Origin: an uncultured Lachnospiraceae bacterium
GTDB lineage: Bacteria > Bacillota > Clostridia > Lachnospirales > Lachnospiraceae
NCBI GenBank assembly: GCA_947174985.1
Contig: CAMWLB010000010.1
Coordinates: forward strand, 1 to 21,833
Direction: 5' to 3'
Length of the DNA: 21,833 nucleotides
Numbering within the stretch: the first letter of the stretch is position 1; each line of letters starts with the position of its first letter. Of the stretch, positions 1-7,728 are shown piece by piece. The notes beneath the pieces were generated by a model. The model saw nothing but the letters and a program-made list of their open reading frames with translations, was not told where the DNA came from and searched no databases. Made by a program: the position numbers and the translations under genes.

Positions 1-2
1 GA

Positions 3-74
3 ACAGGTGAGGGAATTTCAGAATGGACAAAATGGCTGGCAGAAGAGGTCAAAAGCTGGCGTGTGACAGAATAA
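3..74 (+). CDS. 3' end of an unidentified upstream gene
   Basis: An open frame enters from the left edge and stops at TAA 72-74. The visible tail is 23 residues, ending in WLAEEVKSWRVTE, an amphipathic Trp/Glu/Lys-rich helix of the kind that closes many soluble proteins. A second frame (1-66) is also open but gives less protein-like sequence. The tail is too short to assign a family. It lies 41 bp before the flavoprotein gene with no terminator-like hairpin between them, so it may belong to the same operon. Confidence 0.4.
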   Translation, partial: TGEGISEWTKWLAEEVKSWRVTE

Positions 75-115
75 TATAAAAACAAAAGAATAATATAGAA
101 ACAAAGGAGGAAGGT

Positions 116-2902
116 ATGACGAAGAATTTGGACAAAGAATTATACCCGGATTACGTTTATCCGGAGCATAAGGCCGACCACAGTGAGCCTCCCCGCAAGA
201 GTATTCAGAAGCTGGGAAAAAAGATTACCGATCGGATTCCTCAGAAGCTGGGGCTGAAAAAAATCACGCAGGATGATCCGGAATACTGGGGACTTGCAGG
301 AGTGCTGACAGACGAGGAGGCGGAAATCGCCTTAAAAATGGGTGTCCGGAAGCCGAAGACTTTACAGGAGATGGTAAAGCTTACCGGCATACCCGAGCAA
401 GAGCTGGAACCAAAGCTTCAGCAGATGTCGGTAAAAGGAATCCTGGAGTACAACTGGGAAAATGAGCGGCATGAAAAACAGTATGTACTTCCCATGTTTG
501 TGCCGGGGTCCGGAGAATTCTTTAACATGAACAGCAATATAGTGGAAGAACATCCGGAGGTTACCTTGTTCTTTGAGCACATGTCCAGACTGCCTTTAGA
601 GAAGGTGACACCCTTTGTAGGACCGGGCGGCAACGGCATCGGTATGCATGTCATTCCCGTAGAAAAAGCGATTGAGATGGAGAGCGAATCCATTGATCTG
701 GAGCATATTTCCTACTGGCTGTCAAAATATGAGGGCAAATATGCGGCAAGCCCCTGTTCCTGCCGCCGTTCCCGCCTGAAACACGATGAAGGCTGCGGAG
801 ACGACCCAGAGGGCTGGTGTGTTGCCGTGGGCGATATGGCGGACTACGTGGTAGAGACCCAGAAGGACGGACGTTACATAACCAAAGAGGAAGCGCTGGA
901 TATTTTCAAACAGGCTGAGGATAACGGGTTTGTGCACCAGATTACGAACATTGACGGCGCCAATAAGATTTTTGCCATTTGTAACTGCAACGTGAACGTA
1001 TGTTATGCTTTACGTACTTCACAGCTTTTTAACACACCCAATATGTCCCGTTCCGCTTATGTTGCGAAGGTAGACAAATCAAAATGCGTTGCCTGCGGCA
1101 AATGCGTGGAAGCCTGCCCGGCAGGAGCGGTAAAACTGGGACAGAAGCTCTGCAAAAAAGATGGCAGCGAGGTGACCTATCCCCAAATGCCGCTTCCCCA
1201 TGAGAAAAAATGGGGAGAACATATGTGGACTCACAACTACAGAGACGTGAACCGGATCAATTGTCATGACACCGGAACCGCTCCCTGTAAAACGGCCTGT
1301 CCCGCGCACATTGCCATTCAGGGATATTTACAGCTTGCAAAGGAAGGACGTTACGAAGAGGCATTGGCTCTCATCAAGAAAGATAATCCTCTGCCCGCTA
1401 TTTGCGGACGGATATGTAACCGCCGCTGCGAGGATGCCTGCACACGCGGAACCATTGACGAGGCAGTCGCCATTGATGCAGTGAAACGCTTTATTGCGGA
1501 AAGAGATCTGAATGCCGAGACCCGTTATATTCCCAAGCCGACCATTCCTTCCTTACGGGGCGGTTTTGAGGAAAAAATTGCCATTATTGGTTCGGGTCCT
1601 GCCGGACTTTCCTGCGCATATTTTCTGGCGGAGAAAGGCTACAAACCGACCGTTTTTGAAAAAGCGGAGAAACCCGGCGGTATGCTGACCTACGGAATTC
1701 CCTCTTACAAGCTGGAAAAAGATCTGATTGCGGCGGAAATCGACGTGATCAAAGCCATGGGCGTTGAGATCAAGTGCGGTATTGAGGTAGGAAAAGATGT
1801 TACGCTTGCACAGCTCCGTGAGCAGGGCTACAAAGGCTTCTATATTGCGATTGGCTGTCAGGGCGGGAAAAAAGCAGGCGTACCCGGTGAAGATGCACAG
1901 GGTGTTTACACTGCAGTAGAATTTTTGAGAGAAGCCGGAAGGAAAGAGGCTTTTGACCTTGGCGGAGACGTGGTCGTGATTGGCGGCGGCAATGTTGCGA
2001 TAGATGCCGCAAGAACGAGCACGCGCTGCGGACAGGGCAAGGTTTCCATGGTCTGTCTGGAAAGCCGGGATGAGATGCCGGCAAGCCGGGAAGAAATCTT
2101 AGAGGCAAGTGAAGAAAAGATTACCATCAACAACGGATGGGGTCCCAAAGAGATTCTCTCCGAGAATGGGAAAGTGACAGGAGTTGTATTCAAAAAATGT
2201 ACCCGTGTTTATGACGAGAACCATCGCTTTGCCCCGCTTTATGACGAGGAACAGACCATGACCATAAACTGCTCCAGCGTGATTTTCAGCGTAGGTCAGG
2301 GCATTGTCTGGGGCGACCTTTTGAACGGCACAAAGGTAGAGCTTCGTCCTAACGGAGGAGCAATTGCTAATAAGCTGACTTATCAGACTGCAGAACCGGA
2401 TATTTTTGTGGGTGGCGATGTCTATACGGGTCCTAAGTTTGCCATAGATGCCATCGCGGCAGGACGGGAGGGAGCGATTTCCCTTCACCGCTTTGTGCAT
2501 GAGCATTGTACGCTGACCATCGGAAGAAACCGCAGAGATTTTATCGAACTGGATAAAGAAGATATTCTGGTTGCAAGCTATGACAATACCGACAGACAGC
2601 GGCCGGAGCGGGCGGAGGAAGCACAGGCGCAGTCCTTTAGGGATATTTCCCACACACTGACCGAAGAACAGGTGAAGGCGGAAACTTCCCGCTGCTTAGG
2701 ATGCGGCGCGTCCGTTGTTGATCCCAATAAGTGCATCGGCTGCGGCGTCTGCACCACAAAGTGCGTATTTGATGCCATTACACTTCACAGAGAACATCCT
2801 GAGTGCTCCGAGATGGTAAAATCAGAGGATAAGCTGAAATACGTGCTTCCCAACATGATCAAGCAGTCGTTGAAAGTAACGTTTGCATCCAAAAAGGATT
2901 AA
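116..2902 (+). CDS. Iron-sulfur flavoprotein with GltD-type NAD(P)H oxidoreductase core
   Basis: A 928-residue multi-domain redox protein, cytoplasmic by sequence (no signal peptide). Residues about 50-300 form a winged-helix-like and cysteine-rich region with C214/C216, C235 and C289/C291/C296. A ferredoxin motif C324-C327-C330-C334 follows. From C383 to about 470 is the cysteine-rich domain that precedes GltD, NfnB and dihydropyrimidine dehydrogenase flavin domains. The FAD-binding GSGPAG is at 492-497, a second Rossmann motif GGGNVAIDAAR starts near 623 (NAD(P)H site), and a C-terminal ferredoxin motif runs C873-C876-C879-C883. In this family electrons move between NAD(P)H, FAD and Fe-S clusters; the partner here is unknown. 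AGGAGG lies 7 bp before the ATG. It is 3 bp from the HypA-like gene and probably cotranscribed with it and the DUF5692 gene. It is much longer than a plain GltD (about 450-500 residues). The cofactor assignment is firm; the substrate is not. Confidence 0.85.
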   Translation: MTKNLDKELYPDYVYPEHKADHSEPPRKSIQKLGKKITDRIPQKLGLKKITQDDPEYWGLAGVLTDEEAEIALKMGVRKPKTLQEMVKLTGIPEQELEPKLQQMSVKGILEYNWENERHEKQYVLPMFVPGSGEFFNMNSNIVEEHPEVTLFFEHMSRLPLEKVTPFVGPGGNGIGMHVIPVEKAIEMESESIDLEHISYWLSKYEGKYAASPCSCRRSRLKHDEGCGDDPEGWCVAVGDMADYVVETQKDGRYITKEEALDIFKQAEDNGFVHQITNIDGANKIFAICNCNVNVCYALRTSQLFNTPNMSRSAYVAKVDKSKCVACGKCVEACPAGAVKLGQKLCKKDGSEVTYPQMPLPHEKKWGEHMWTHNYRDVNRINCHDTGTAPCKTACPAHIAIQGYLQLAKEGRYEEALALIKKDNPLPAICGRICNRRCEDACTRGTIDEAVAIDAVKRFIAERDLNAETRYIPKPTIPSLRGGFEEKIAIIGSGPAGLSCAYFLAEKGYKPTVFEKAEKPGGMLTYGIPSYKLEKDLIAAEIDVIKAMGVEIKCGIEVGKDVTLAQLREQGYKGFYIAIGCQGGKKAGVPGEDAQGVYTAVEFLREAGRKEAFDLGGDVVVIGGGNVAIDAARTSTRCGQGKVSMVCLESRDEMPASREEILEASEEKITINNGWGPKEILSENGKVTGVVFKKCTRVYDENHRFAPLYDEEQTMTINCSSVIFSVGQGIVWGDLLNGTKVELRPNGGAIANKLTYQTAEPDIFVGGDVYTGPKFAIDAIAAGREGAISLHRFVHEHCTLTIGRNRRDFIELDKEDILVASYDNTDRQRPERAEEAQAQSFRDISHTLTEEQVKAETSRCLGCGASVVDPNKCIGCGVCTTKCVFDAITLHREHPECSEMVKSEDKLKYVLPNMIKQSLKVTFASKKD

Positions 2903-2905
2903 GAT

Positions 2906-3250
2906 ATGCATGAATTAGGTGTTGTATTTCATATTATGGATAGTCTGGAAAAGGTTGCACAGGAAAACGAGGTGACGGGTATTTCCAAAGTGGTTCTGGA
3001 GCTGGGGGAAGTGTCTACGGTCATAGAATCCTATCTGCAGAATTGTTGGAAATGGGCAGCCGGGAAGCGGGAACTGTTCGCGGACGCGGAGTTGTTTGTG
3101 GAAACGCTTCCTGCCGTTACTTATTGTGAAGGCTGTGGTCAAACCTATCCGACTGTGGAGTATGGTAAAATTTGTCCTCACTGTAAAAGTCCGGATACGT
3201 GGCTTTTACAGGGGAATGAATTTAACATAAAAGAAATAGAAGTATACTAA
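2906..3250 (+). CDS. hypA: HypA-like nickel metallochaperone
   Basis: 114 residues, the usual HypA length. HypA/HybF proteins deliver nickel to [NiFe]-hydrogenase, and in some bacteria to urease. The N-terminal MHE motif (His2 is the nickel ligand in the family) is intact, and the zinc site is complete as C74-x2-C77 and C90-x2-C93. The strand VVLELGEVSTVIESYL matches the family's region usually ending in SGVEPE, but the Gly-Val-Pro part is replaced, so it is a divergent member. It starts 3 bp after the flavoprotein stop; AAGGA inside that gene's end serves as ribosome site. No hydrogenase structural gene or other hyp gene is present in the window, so the metal client is unknown. It could serve a nickel enzyme elsewhere or have been recruited for the neighbouring redox proteins. 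Confidence 0.88.
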   Translation: MHELGVVFHIMDSLEKVAQENEVTGISKVVLELGEVSTVIESYLQNCWKWAAGKRELFADAELFVETLPAVTYCEGCGQTYPTVEYGKICPHCKSPDTWLLQGNEFNIKEIEVY

Positions 3251-3269
3251 AAGAAAAGAGGGTGGGATA

Positions 3270-4307
3270 ATGGTTTTTCAAATCTATGACGGAAAAACAC
3301 TATGGCAGCTTTTAGGATGGGTTCTGGTTTTTGCCGGACTGATTCTTATAAACGAAGTTGCCAGACGTACCAAAATCGGCGGAATGGCTTGCTTTTTTGC
3401 ACTTCCCGCTGCACTGACGGTTTATTTTATCGCCATTTATGTCGGAGCCGCAATGGGTGCCGAATGGGCGCTAAAAAACCAGACTTATGTACACATGAAC
3501 AGTTGGTTCCATTATGCTAAGCTTTATGCGGCGCTGACAGGCTGTATCGGTTTCATGGTCATCAAATACCACTGGGGCAAGCTTGGGAAATCCCATGCTT
3601 TCAAGGTATTCCCCTTTGTGATTGTTGCGATCAACATCCTGATTGCAGTTGTATCTGATTTTGAATCCGTGATCAGAGCCGGCTCTGTGATGGGCGGCTG
3701 GTGGAAATCCTCCGAGGGCGTATGGCTCTACGGCGGCTGGTGGAATATCTTAAACGGTATCGCAGGTCTGATCAATATCGTTTGTATGACCGGCTGGTGG
3801 GGCATCTACTCTTCCAAAGATAAAAAGGATATGCTTTGGCCGGATATGACCTGGTGCTTTATTTTGGCATATGATATTTGGAACTTCCAGTACACCTACC
3901 TGAACCTGCCTACCCATTCATGGTACTGCGGTTTTGCGCTTCTGCTTGCACCGACCGTTGCCAATGCACTTTGGAACAAGGGCGGCTGGATTCAGAACCG
4001 TGCCAATACACTGGCGCTTTGGTGTATGTTTGCACAGGTATTCCCGCTGTTTCAGGATGCAAGCCGCTTTACAACCGTATCCTCCGTATACGGAGCAGGC
4101 GGAGCGGCAGCCGCTTTTGGAGACACCATGCCTACGACAGCCAATCCTACGGCGCAGGGAATCATTTCCGTGATTTCCATTGTAGTGAACATCGCTGTGT
4201 TTGCTGTGATTTTGAAGCGTGCAAAAGCACAGAAGAAAAATCCGTATACCAACGAGATTTTTACGGATCAGAAAGATTTCCAACAGGCTATGAGCAGGGC
4301 GGAATAA
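3270..4307 (+). CDS. DUF5692-like polytopic membrane protein
   Basis: 345 residues with about eight hydrophobic segments, rich in Trp, Tyr and Gly. The N-terminus, with a strand like GLILINEVARRTKIGGMA after a first membrane segment, resembles what I recall of the DUF5692 family of clostridial membrane proteins; function unknown. Trp-rich stretches such as GGWWKSSEGVWLYGGWWN lie between segments. The C-terminal tail is polar and lysine-rich, consistent with a cytosolic end. GAGGGTGG precedes the ATG by 5 bp. It follows the HypA-like gene by 19 bp and is the last gene before a strong hairpin, so the flavoprotein, chaperone and membrane protein look like one unit. A role as membrane partner of the redox protein is inference only; no heme or quinone motif is evident. 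Confidence 0.72.
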   Translation: MVFQIYDGKTLWQLLGWVLVFAGLILINEVARRTKIGGMACFFALPAALTVYFIAIYVGAAMGAEWALKNQTYVHMNSWFHYAKLYAALTGCIGFMVIKYHWGKLGKSHAFKVFPFVIVAINILIAVVSDFESVIRAGSVMGGWWKSSEGVWLYGGWWNILNGIAGLINIVCMTGWWGIYSSKDKKDMLWPDMTWCFILAYDIWNFQYTYLNLPTHSWYCGFALLLAPTVANALWNKGGWIQNRANTLALWCMFAQVFPLFQDASRFTTVSSVYGAGGAAAAFGDTMPTTANPTAQGIISVISIVVNIAVFAVILKRAKAQKKNPYTNEIFTDQKDFQQAMSRAE

Positions 4308-4327
4308 AATTGAATTGCTAAAAACGT

Positions 4328-4374
4328 AACAAGGAACGGACTTTGGAGGTTATCTTTCAAGTCCGTTTCTTGTT
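4328..4374 (+). terminator. Hairpin at end of the flavoprotein operon
   Basis: Arms 4328-4343 and 4359-4374 pair over 16 bp with one G-T wobble around a 15-nt loop. It starts 20 bp after the DUF5692 stop. The 3' arm ends in TTTCTTGTT rather than being followed by a clean T run, so it is a likely but not classical intrinsic terminator. Confidence 0.65.
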
Positions 4375-4503
4375 AATTGGGCAGACCGATTTATATGGAA
4401 TACGTCACGAAGCCATCTTTTGAGCTCAAATTGAAGAGGCTGATTTAACTTTTGGAAAGTTTTTTCTGAGTTTTTCACAACAAGTATAGGTCATGTTTAA
4501 AAA

Positions 4504-6687
4504 TTAATCATCATCCATATCGCCCAGCAGGCTGGTCACTTCTGCATCGGTCATATAGGAAACACCTGTAATTTTGCCGTCCGCATTGCGGGTGAGCTTG
4601 ATATTAACGGTTCCTTTGGGGTTTATGTCCAGCTTATAGAAGGAGCCTTCCCTTCGGATGTCCAGAAAAATATTGACCAACTGTCCCTGGTAGTAATAAT
4701 TCTTGCCGTCCATTGTAACGCCTACTGTCTGGTATTCTGCCATTTGCGCTTCGGTCCATTCTTTTTCCATCTTTTCTTCCAATTCATCAAACTCATCGTA
4801 TCGCCCCAGTTTATCATACAAAACGGATTGGAAATTCCACTTTCCATCCTCCAGCGCCCGGTCTAACCAGGACACCAGCTCTGTTTCATCCATAAAGTCT
4901 GTCAGAATGGAGAAAAACGAAATTTCTTCATCGTTATACGCTTTTTCAGCAATGTCGGAAAGCAGAGAAGAATTTGTGTCAACTCCACACGCAGCAGCAT
5001 GGAAGAAAGCAATGTCGCCATCTGCATAGAGTTTTTCAAGCCATGTCTTTTTCTCACTTTCATCCAGCCGGAAGAACGCAATTTCAAACAGCGGCAAGCT
5101 GTCGGCCTCATAGTACCGGTCTATCTCTGACAGAGGCCTCTTGTCGTTTGAATATATATCTTCACTCGTTTCTTTGGGATAGGCAAAATTACCATAGGAA
5201 CGACTCCCCTGGCCGCCGACCGCAAGAATAGCTCCGATCGTCTTTCCCTGATTATTTCTGCCTGCGCTTGCGATGTCGTAATCCCGCAGCGTGACATTAT
5301 AAATATGAGCATTTTCGGCAACGCCAAACAGTCCAATGATTTCCGCGTCCGGGTCAGTCATGGTAAGTCCTGTGATTTCAAAACCATTGCCATTAAAAGT
5401 GCCTGTAAATGGAGCGTCCCATGTTCCAATGGGCACCCATTCATCTGTGGATAATTGAATATCAGCCTGCTGCATATAATTCCGGTCCATGCCATACTCG
5501 CCTGTGCCAATTGCTCTGAGCTGAGCTTCGCTAAAAACCAGATAGTATGTTGTCCCGTTCAACTCCAATGTTTCCATGACCGGCAAATCGTCAGACTGTA
5601 GCGCCGTTGGTTGGATTGCATCCGCAGCCGCAACAGAATAAACACCAACGAAAGCTGCCCCGAAAATCGCACACAGTGTTAATACACCCGTCAAAAGCCG
5701 GATTGACGTTGACTTCTTCTTAAAATTCATAATTGCACCTATCCTTTCCTTCAATAACTGTTTATTTTCGCTTAAAGTGACAGCCCCGAGATTTTCTTTG
5801 TATCTCCCAACTGCCGCCATAGCGTCAAGTAAGGTTTTCCCATAGTCCTGTGCGTTGTCGCCCCCCATTTTTGCGAGGACAGCTTCATCACAGGAAAATT
5901 CGCACGCTTTTGTGATTTCCCAGCTCATAAGATGCACAAGCGGGTTAAACCAATGCAGACAGACCGTAACCTGTACCAGCCATTTGTAAAACAAATCCCG
6001 CCGTTTGTAGTGCGTCAGCTCATGCAGGATGATATACAGAAAATCCCTTTCGGAAAAATCTATGCTTGGCAGTATGATACATGGATGGAAAAAGCCAATC
6101 AGCAGCGGCGAAGAAATCAGCGGATTGACACACAAGTCTATCGGCTTTTGAATGCCTGCCCGTTCCGCAGCGACGGAGAGCCGGTCTAAAATTTCAATGT
6201 CAGAAACCGGGGTCAATCCGGCATTGATATACCGTATAAAACCCTGATAGATTGTCACCTTTCGTATCAGCAGACCCAATGCAGCTACCAGCCAAATCAG
6301 CCAGACATGCTCTGTCAAAAACGAGCCAATATCCCGAAATGGGTGAGCGGTTGTCAAATCTTCTGTTGGACTATTTTCGTTTTCATTGTTCTGTTCCAAA
6401 CCAACAGCAGAAGTAAGAATGCCTCCCGGAGTATCCAGTGAGGGCTGGTGCTGTGGTGGGGGAGTGGTATGGACCATCGCCTGTTCGACAGCTTGATAGG
6501 TTTTCCCTAGCAGACTTGTTTCCGGCCCGAATGGGAGCAGCAGTCGTAAAATGACAACAAGCCAAATGTAATACTGCCACTGCCGGCTGATTTTGTCTTT
6601 CAAAAATCGTTTTCCCAAAAACAGAATCAGAATAAGCAAACTGCCGGAAAAGGACATGGACAGAAATATTTTCAAAACAGTGTTCAT
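4504..6687 (-). CDS. M56-family (BlaR1-like) membrane metallopeptidase sensor
   Basis: 727 residues. In BlaR1/MecR1 systems this protein senses an outside signal and its zinc protease domain inactivates the BlaI-type repressor. Seen here: membrane segments near 5-25, 36-55, 127-145 and 327-352, the zinc motif HELTH at 222-226 followed by YKRRD, and EFSCDEAVLAK downstream, all typical of M56. After the last membrane segment there is no penicillin-binding sensor domain (no SxxK/KTG context). Instead about 380-490 reads like GLUG-type beta-helix sequence (WVPIGTWDAPFTGTFNGNGF, then GLFG), followed by two copies of a roughly 36-residue helical repeat (about 545-660) and a small C-terminal beta domain. 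Its start overlaps the end of the BlaI-like gene by 4 bp, so the two are translationally coupled. The signal sensed is unknown. The clear zinc motif makes the family call secure. Confidence 0.88.
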   Translation of the reverse strand: MNTVLKIFLSMSFSGSLLILILFLGKRFLKDKISRQWQYYIWLVVILRLLLPFGPETSLLGKTYQAVEQAMVHTTPPPQHQPSLDTPGGILTSAVGLEQNNENENSPTEDLTTAHPFRDIGSFLTEHVWLIWLVAALGLLIRKVTIYQGFIRYINAGLTPVSDIEILDRLSVAAERAGIQKPIDLCVNPLISSPLLIGFFHPCIILPSIDFSERDFLYIILHELTHYKRRDLFYKWLVQVTVCLHWFNPLVHLMSWEITKACEFSCDEAVLAKMGGDNAQDYGKTLLDAMAAVGRYKENLGAVTLSENKQLLKERIGAIMNFKKKSTSIRLLTGVLTLCAIFGAAFVGVYSVAAADAIQPTALQSDDLPVMETLELNGTTYYLVFSEAQLRAIGTGEYGMDRNYMQQADIQLSTDEWVPIGTWDAPFTGTFNGNGFEITGLTMTDPDAEIIGLFGVAENAHIYNVTLRDYDIASAGRNNQGKTIGAILAVGGQGSRSYGNFAYPKETSEDIYSNDKRPLSEIDRYYEADSLPLFEIAFFRLDESEKKTWLEKLYADGDIAFFHAAACGVDTNSSLLSDIAEKAYNDEEISFFSILTDFMDETELVSWLDRALEDGKWNFQSVLYDKLGRYDEFDELEEKMEKEWTEAQMAEYQTVGVTMDGKNYYYQGQLVNIFLDIRREGSFYKLDINPKGTVNIKLTRNADGKITGVSYMTDAEVTSLLGDMDDD

Positions 6688-7067
6688 TGTTTCTCTTTCC
6701 CTTTCTCCAACAGTCTTTTCAATTCCTCGTATTCTTCGTCTGCCAACAGATCGCCCATAATCAGATTGGAAACCAGCCCTTTCGCGTTCCCTTCATAGAT
6801 TTTATTTAGGAAGTTTTTTGTCTGTGTCGTCTGATATTCTGTTTCTGAAACCAGCGTGGTATATTCGTTGCGGCGCCCGATTTTCCTAGCGCTCAAAAAG
6901 CCTTTGCTCATCAGCCTCGACAGGAGCACAATCAGAGTATTTTTTTGACACGGCTTACCTTTGGCCGCCAGTCCGTCCATGATATAGGAGAACAATGTCA
7001 CCTTCTGCGGGTTTCCCCAAACAATTTTCATAATTTCCAGTTCAGCATCAGATATTTGCTGTACCAT
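6684..7067 (-). CDS. BlaI/MecI/CopY-family transcriptional repressor
   Basis: 127 residues from the ATG at 7067, chosen because GGAGG lies 8 bp upstream; an earlier in-frame ATG (7127) sits inside the promoter and is unlikely. The N-terminal winged helix (ISDAELEIMKIVWG, then KNTLIVLLSRLMSKGFLSAR) is the family's DNA-binding domain, followed by a short helical dimerisation tail ending in lysines. These repressors bind ACA-N-TGT dyads and are cleaved or released through the partner M56 protease, encoded immediately downstream with a 4-bp overlap. Two matching dyads cover its own promoter, so autoregulation is expected. The genes it controls besides its own operon are not visible here. Confidence 0.9.
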   Translation of the reverse strand: MVQQISDAELEIMKIVWGNPQKVTLFSYIMDGLAAKGKPCQKNTLIVLLSRLMSKGFLSARKIGRRNEYTTLVSETEYQTTQTKNFLNKIYEGNAKGLVSNLIMGDLLADEEYEELKRLLEKGKEKQ

Positions 7068-7086
7068 GCCAGTTACCTCCTTAATG

Positions 7087-7138
7087 TATAACATGATGTT
7101 GACGAAAATAATATAACACGATGTCACACATCTGTCAA
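7087..7138 (-). promoter_or_regulatory. Promoter and twin operators of the BlaI-M56 operon
   Basis: On the minus strand TTGACA (7138-7133) is followed after exactly 17 bp by TATATT (7115-7110). Two copies of a 14-bp dyad, plus-strand TATAACAYGATGTY, lie at 7087-7100 and 7112-7125, 25 bp apart, one downstream of and one overlapping the -10/spacer. The ACA/TGT half-sites fit BlaI-family operators, so repressor binding would block RNA polymerase. Confidence 0.8.
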
Positions 7139-7202
7139 GGCATTATATAAAAAAATTGCGTTTTATAGGGCTGAACTTACGCTATCCGCTTTAGAGATTG
7201 CC

Positions 7203-7231
7203 TTGACAGAAAAATTTGTTTCTTTTAATAT
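7203..7231 (+). promoter_or_regulatory. Promoter of the MNT/HEPN genes
   Basis: TTGACA (7203-7208), 17-bp spacer, TAATAT (7226-7231), 72 bp before the likely nucleotidyltransferase start. It is divergent from the BlaI promoter, and the two -35 boxes lie in an 11-bp inverted repeat (7132-7142 and 7199-7209). Confidence 0.7.
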
Positions 7232-7303
7232 TAGTATATAAGCTACTGGTGTTACTATTGGGTTGGTCAGGGAATAATTTTAATAGTCATGGAGGTGGCG
7301 GGT

Positions 7304-7594
7304 ATGCCGGATATCAAAGAAATTCAAAAGACTGTTGCGCCGATAGCATATTTATACGGAGTAAAGAGATTATATTTGTTTGGCTCATATGCAAAAGGTA
7401 CGGCAAATGAAGAAAGTGACATAGATTTGTTGGTAGAAAAAGGAAAGCCGATGTCTTTGCTTAAACTTTCCGGAATGCGTCAGATGGTTCAAGAGGCGTT
7501 GAATCTCTCGGTTGATTTAATTACCACTACAGGGATTGGGGATGATTTCAGAAAAGAAATAGCCGGAACGGAGATATTATTATATGAAGAATAG
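7304..7594 (+). CDS. Minimal nucleotidyltransferase (MNT) domain protein
   Basis: 96 residues from the ATG at 7304, preferred over the ATG at 7289 because GGAGGTG lies 6 bp before it. The nucleotidyltransferase signature GSYAKGTANEESDIDLLVE covers residues 27-45, with metal-binding Asp39 and Asp41 and a third carboxylate at Asp71 (LSVDLI). Members of this family are the antitoxin half of MNT/HEPN toxin-antitoxin pairs and in described cases AMPylate the HEPN toxin. The next reading frame overlaps its end by 11 bp and is a shortened HEPN domain, which supports the pairing. The active site looks intact. AT-rich composition compared with the flanking operons suggests an acquired segment. Confidence 0.85.
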   Translation: MPDIKEIQKTVAPIAYLYGVKRLYLFGSYAKGTANEESDIDLLVEKGKPMSLLKLSGMRQMVQEALNLSVDLITTTGIGDDFRKEIAGTEILLYEE

Positions 7595-7718
7595 AGATGT
7601 TTTTGCACATCAGTACTCTGATTTGGATCATGAATCGGCGTGGGGTACGATACAGCAGGACTTGCCGGAAATGAAAACAGCAATAGAAAGAATACTGAAT
7701 GATAATGAAGGAAAATAA
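7584..7718 (+). pseudogene. Truncated HEPN toxin (44-residue remnant)
   Basis: The frame ATG 7584 to TAA 7718 encodes 44 residues starting MKNRDVFAHQYSDLDHESAW and containing the HEPN ribonuclease motif R-x4-H-x-Y (RDVFAHQY), followed by the DLPEMKTAIERIL helix that normally ends these proteins. HEPN partners of MNT proteins are usually about 110-140 residues, so the N-terminal two thirds, including the first helices of the bundle, is missing. It overlaps the MNT gene by 11 bp, the usual arrangement. It could be a decayed toxin left by an internal deletion, or a still translated mini-protein. No ribosome site of its own is visible, and coupling to the MNT gene would be required. Confidence 0.72.
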
Positions 7719-7728
7719 TCGTTTTTTT

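Noticed and set aside
2099..2653. Long minus-strand open frame of 184 codons inside the flavoprotein gene
   Set aside because: It is the antisense shadow of a well-supported Fe-S flavoprotein; no ribosome site, no promoter and no recognisable domain.
4447..4464. AACTTT/AAAGTT hairpin followed by T residues as a terminator
   Set aside because: Only a 6-bp AT-rich stem, in a region already ended by the stronger hairpin at 4328-4374.
7132..7209. Inverted repeat as ends of a small transposon
   Set aside because: Only 58 bp lie between the 11-bp arms, both arms are explained in part by -35 hexamers, and no target duplication is visible.
7289..7303. Earlier ATG for the nucleotidyltransferase
   Set aside because: The ribosome site GGAGGTG lies after it and is correctly spaced for the ATG at 7304.
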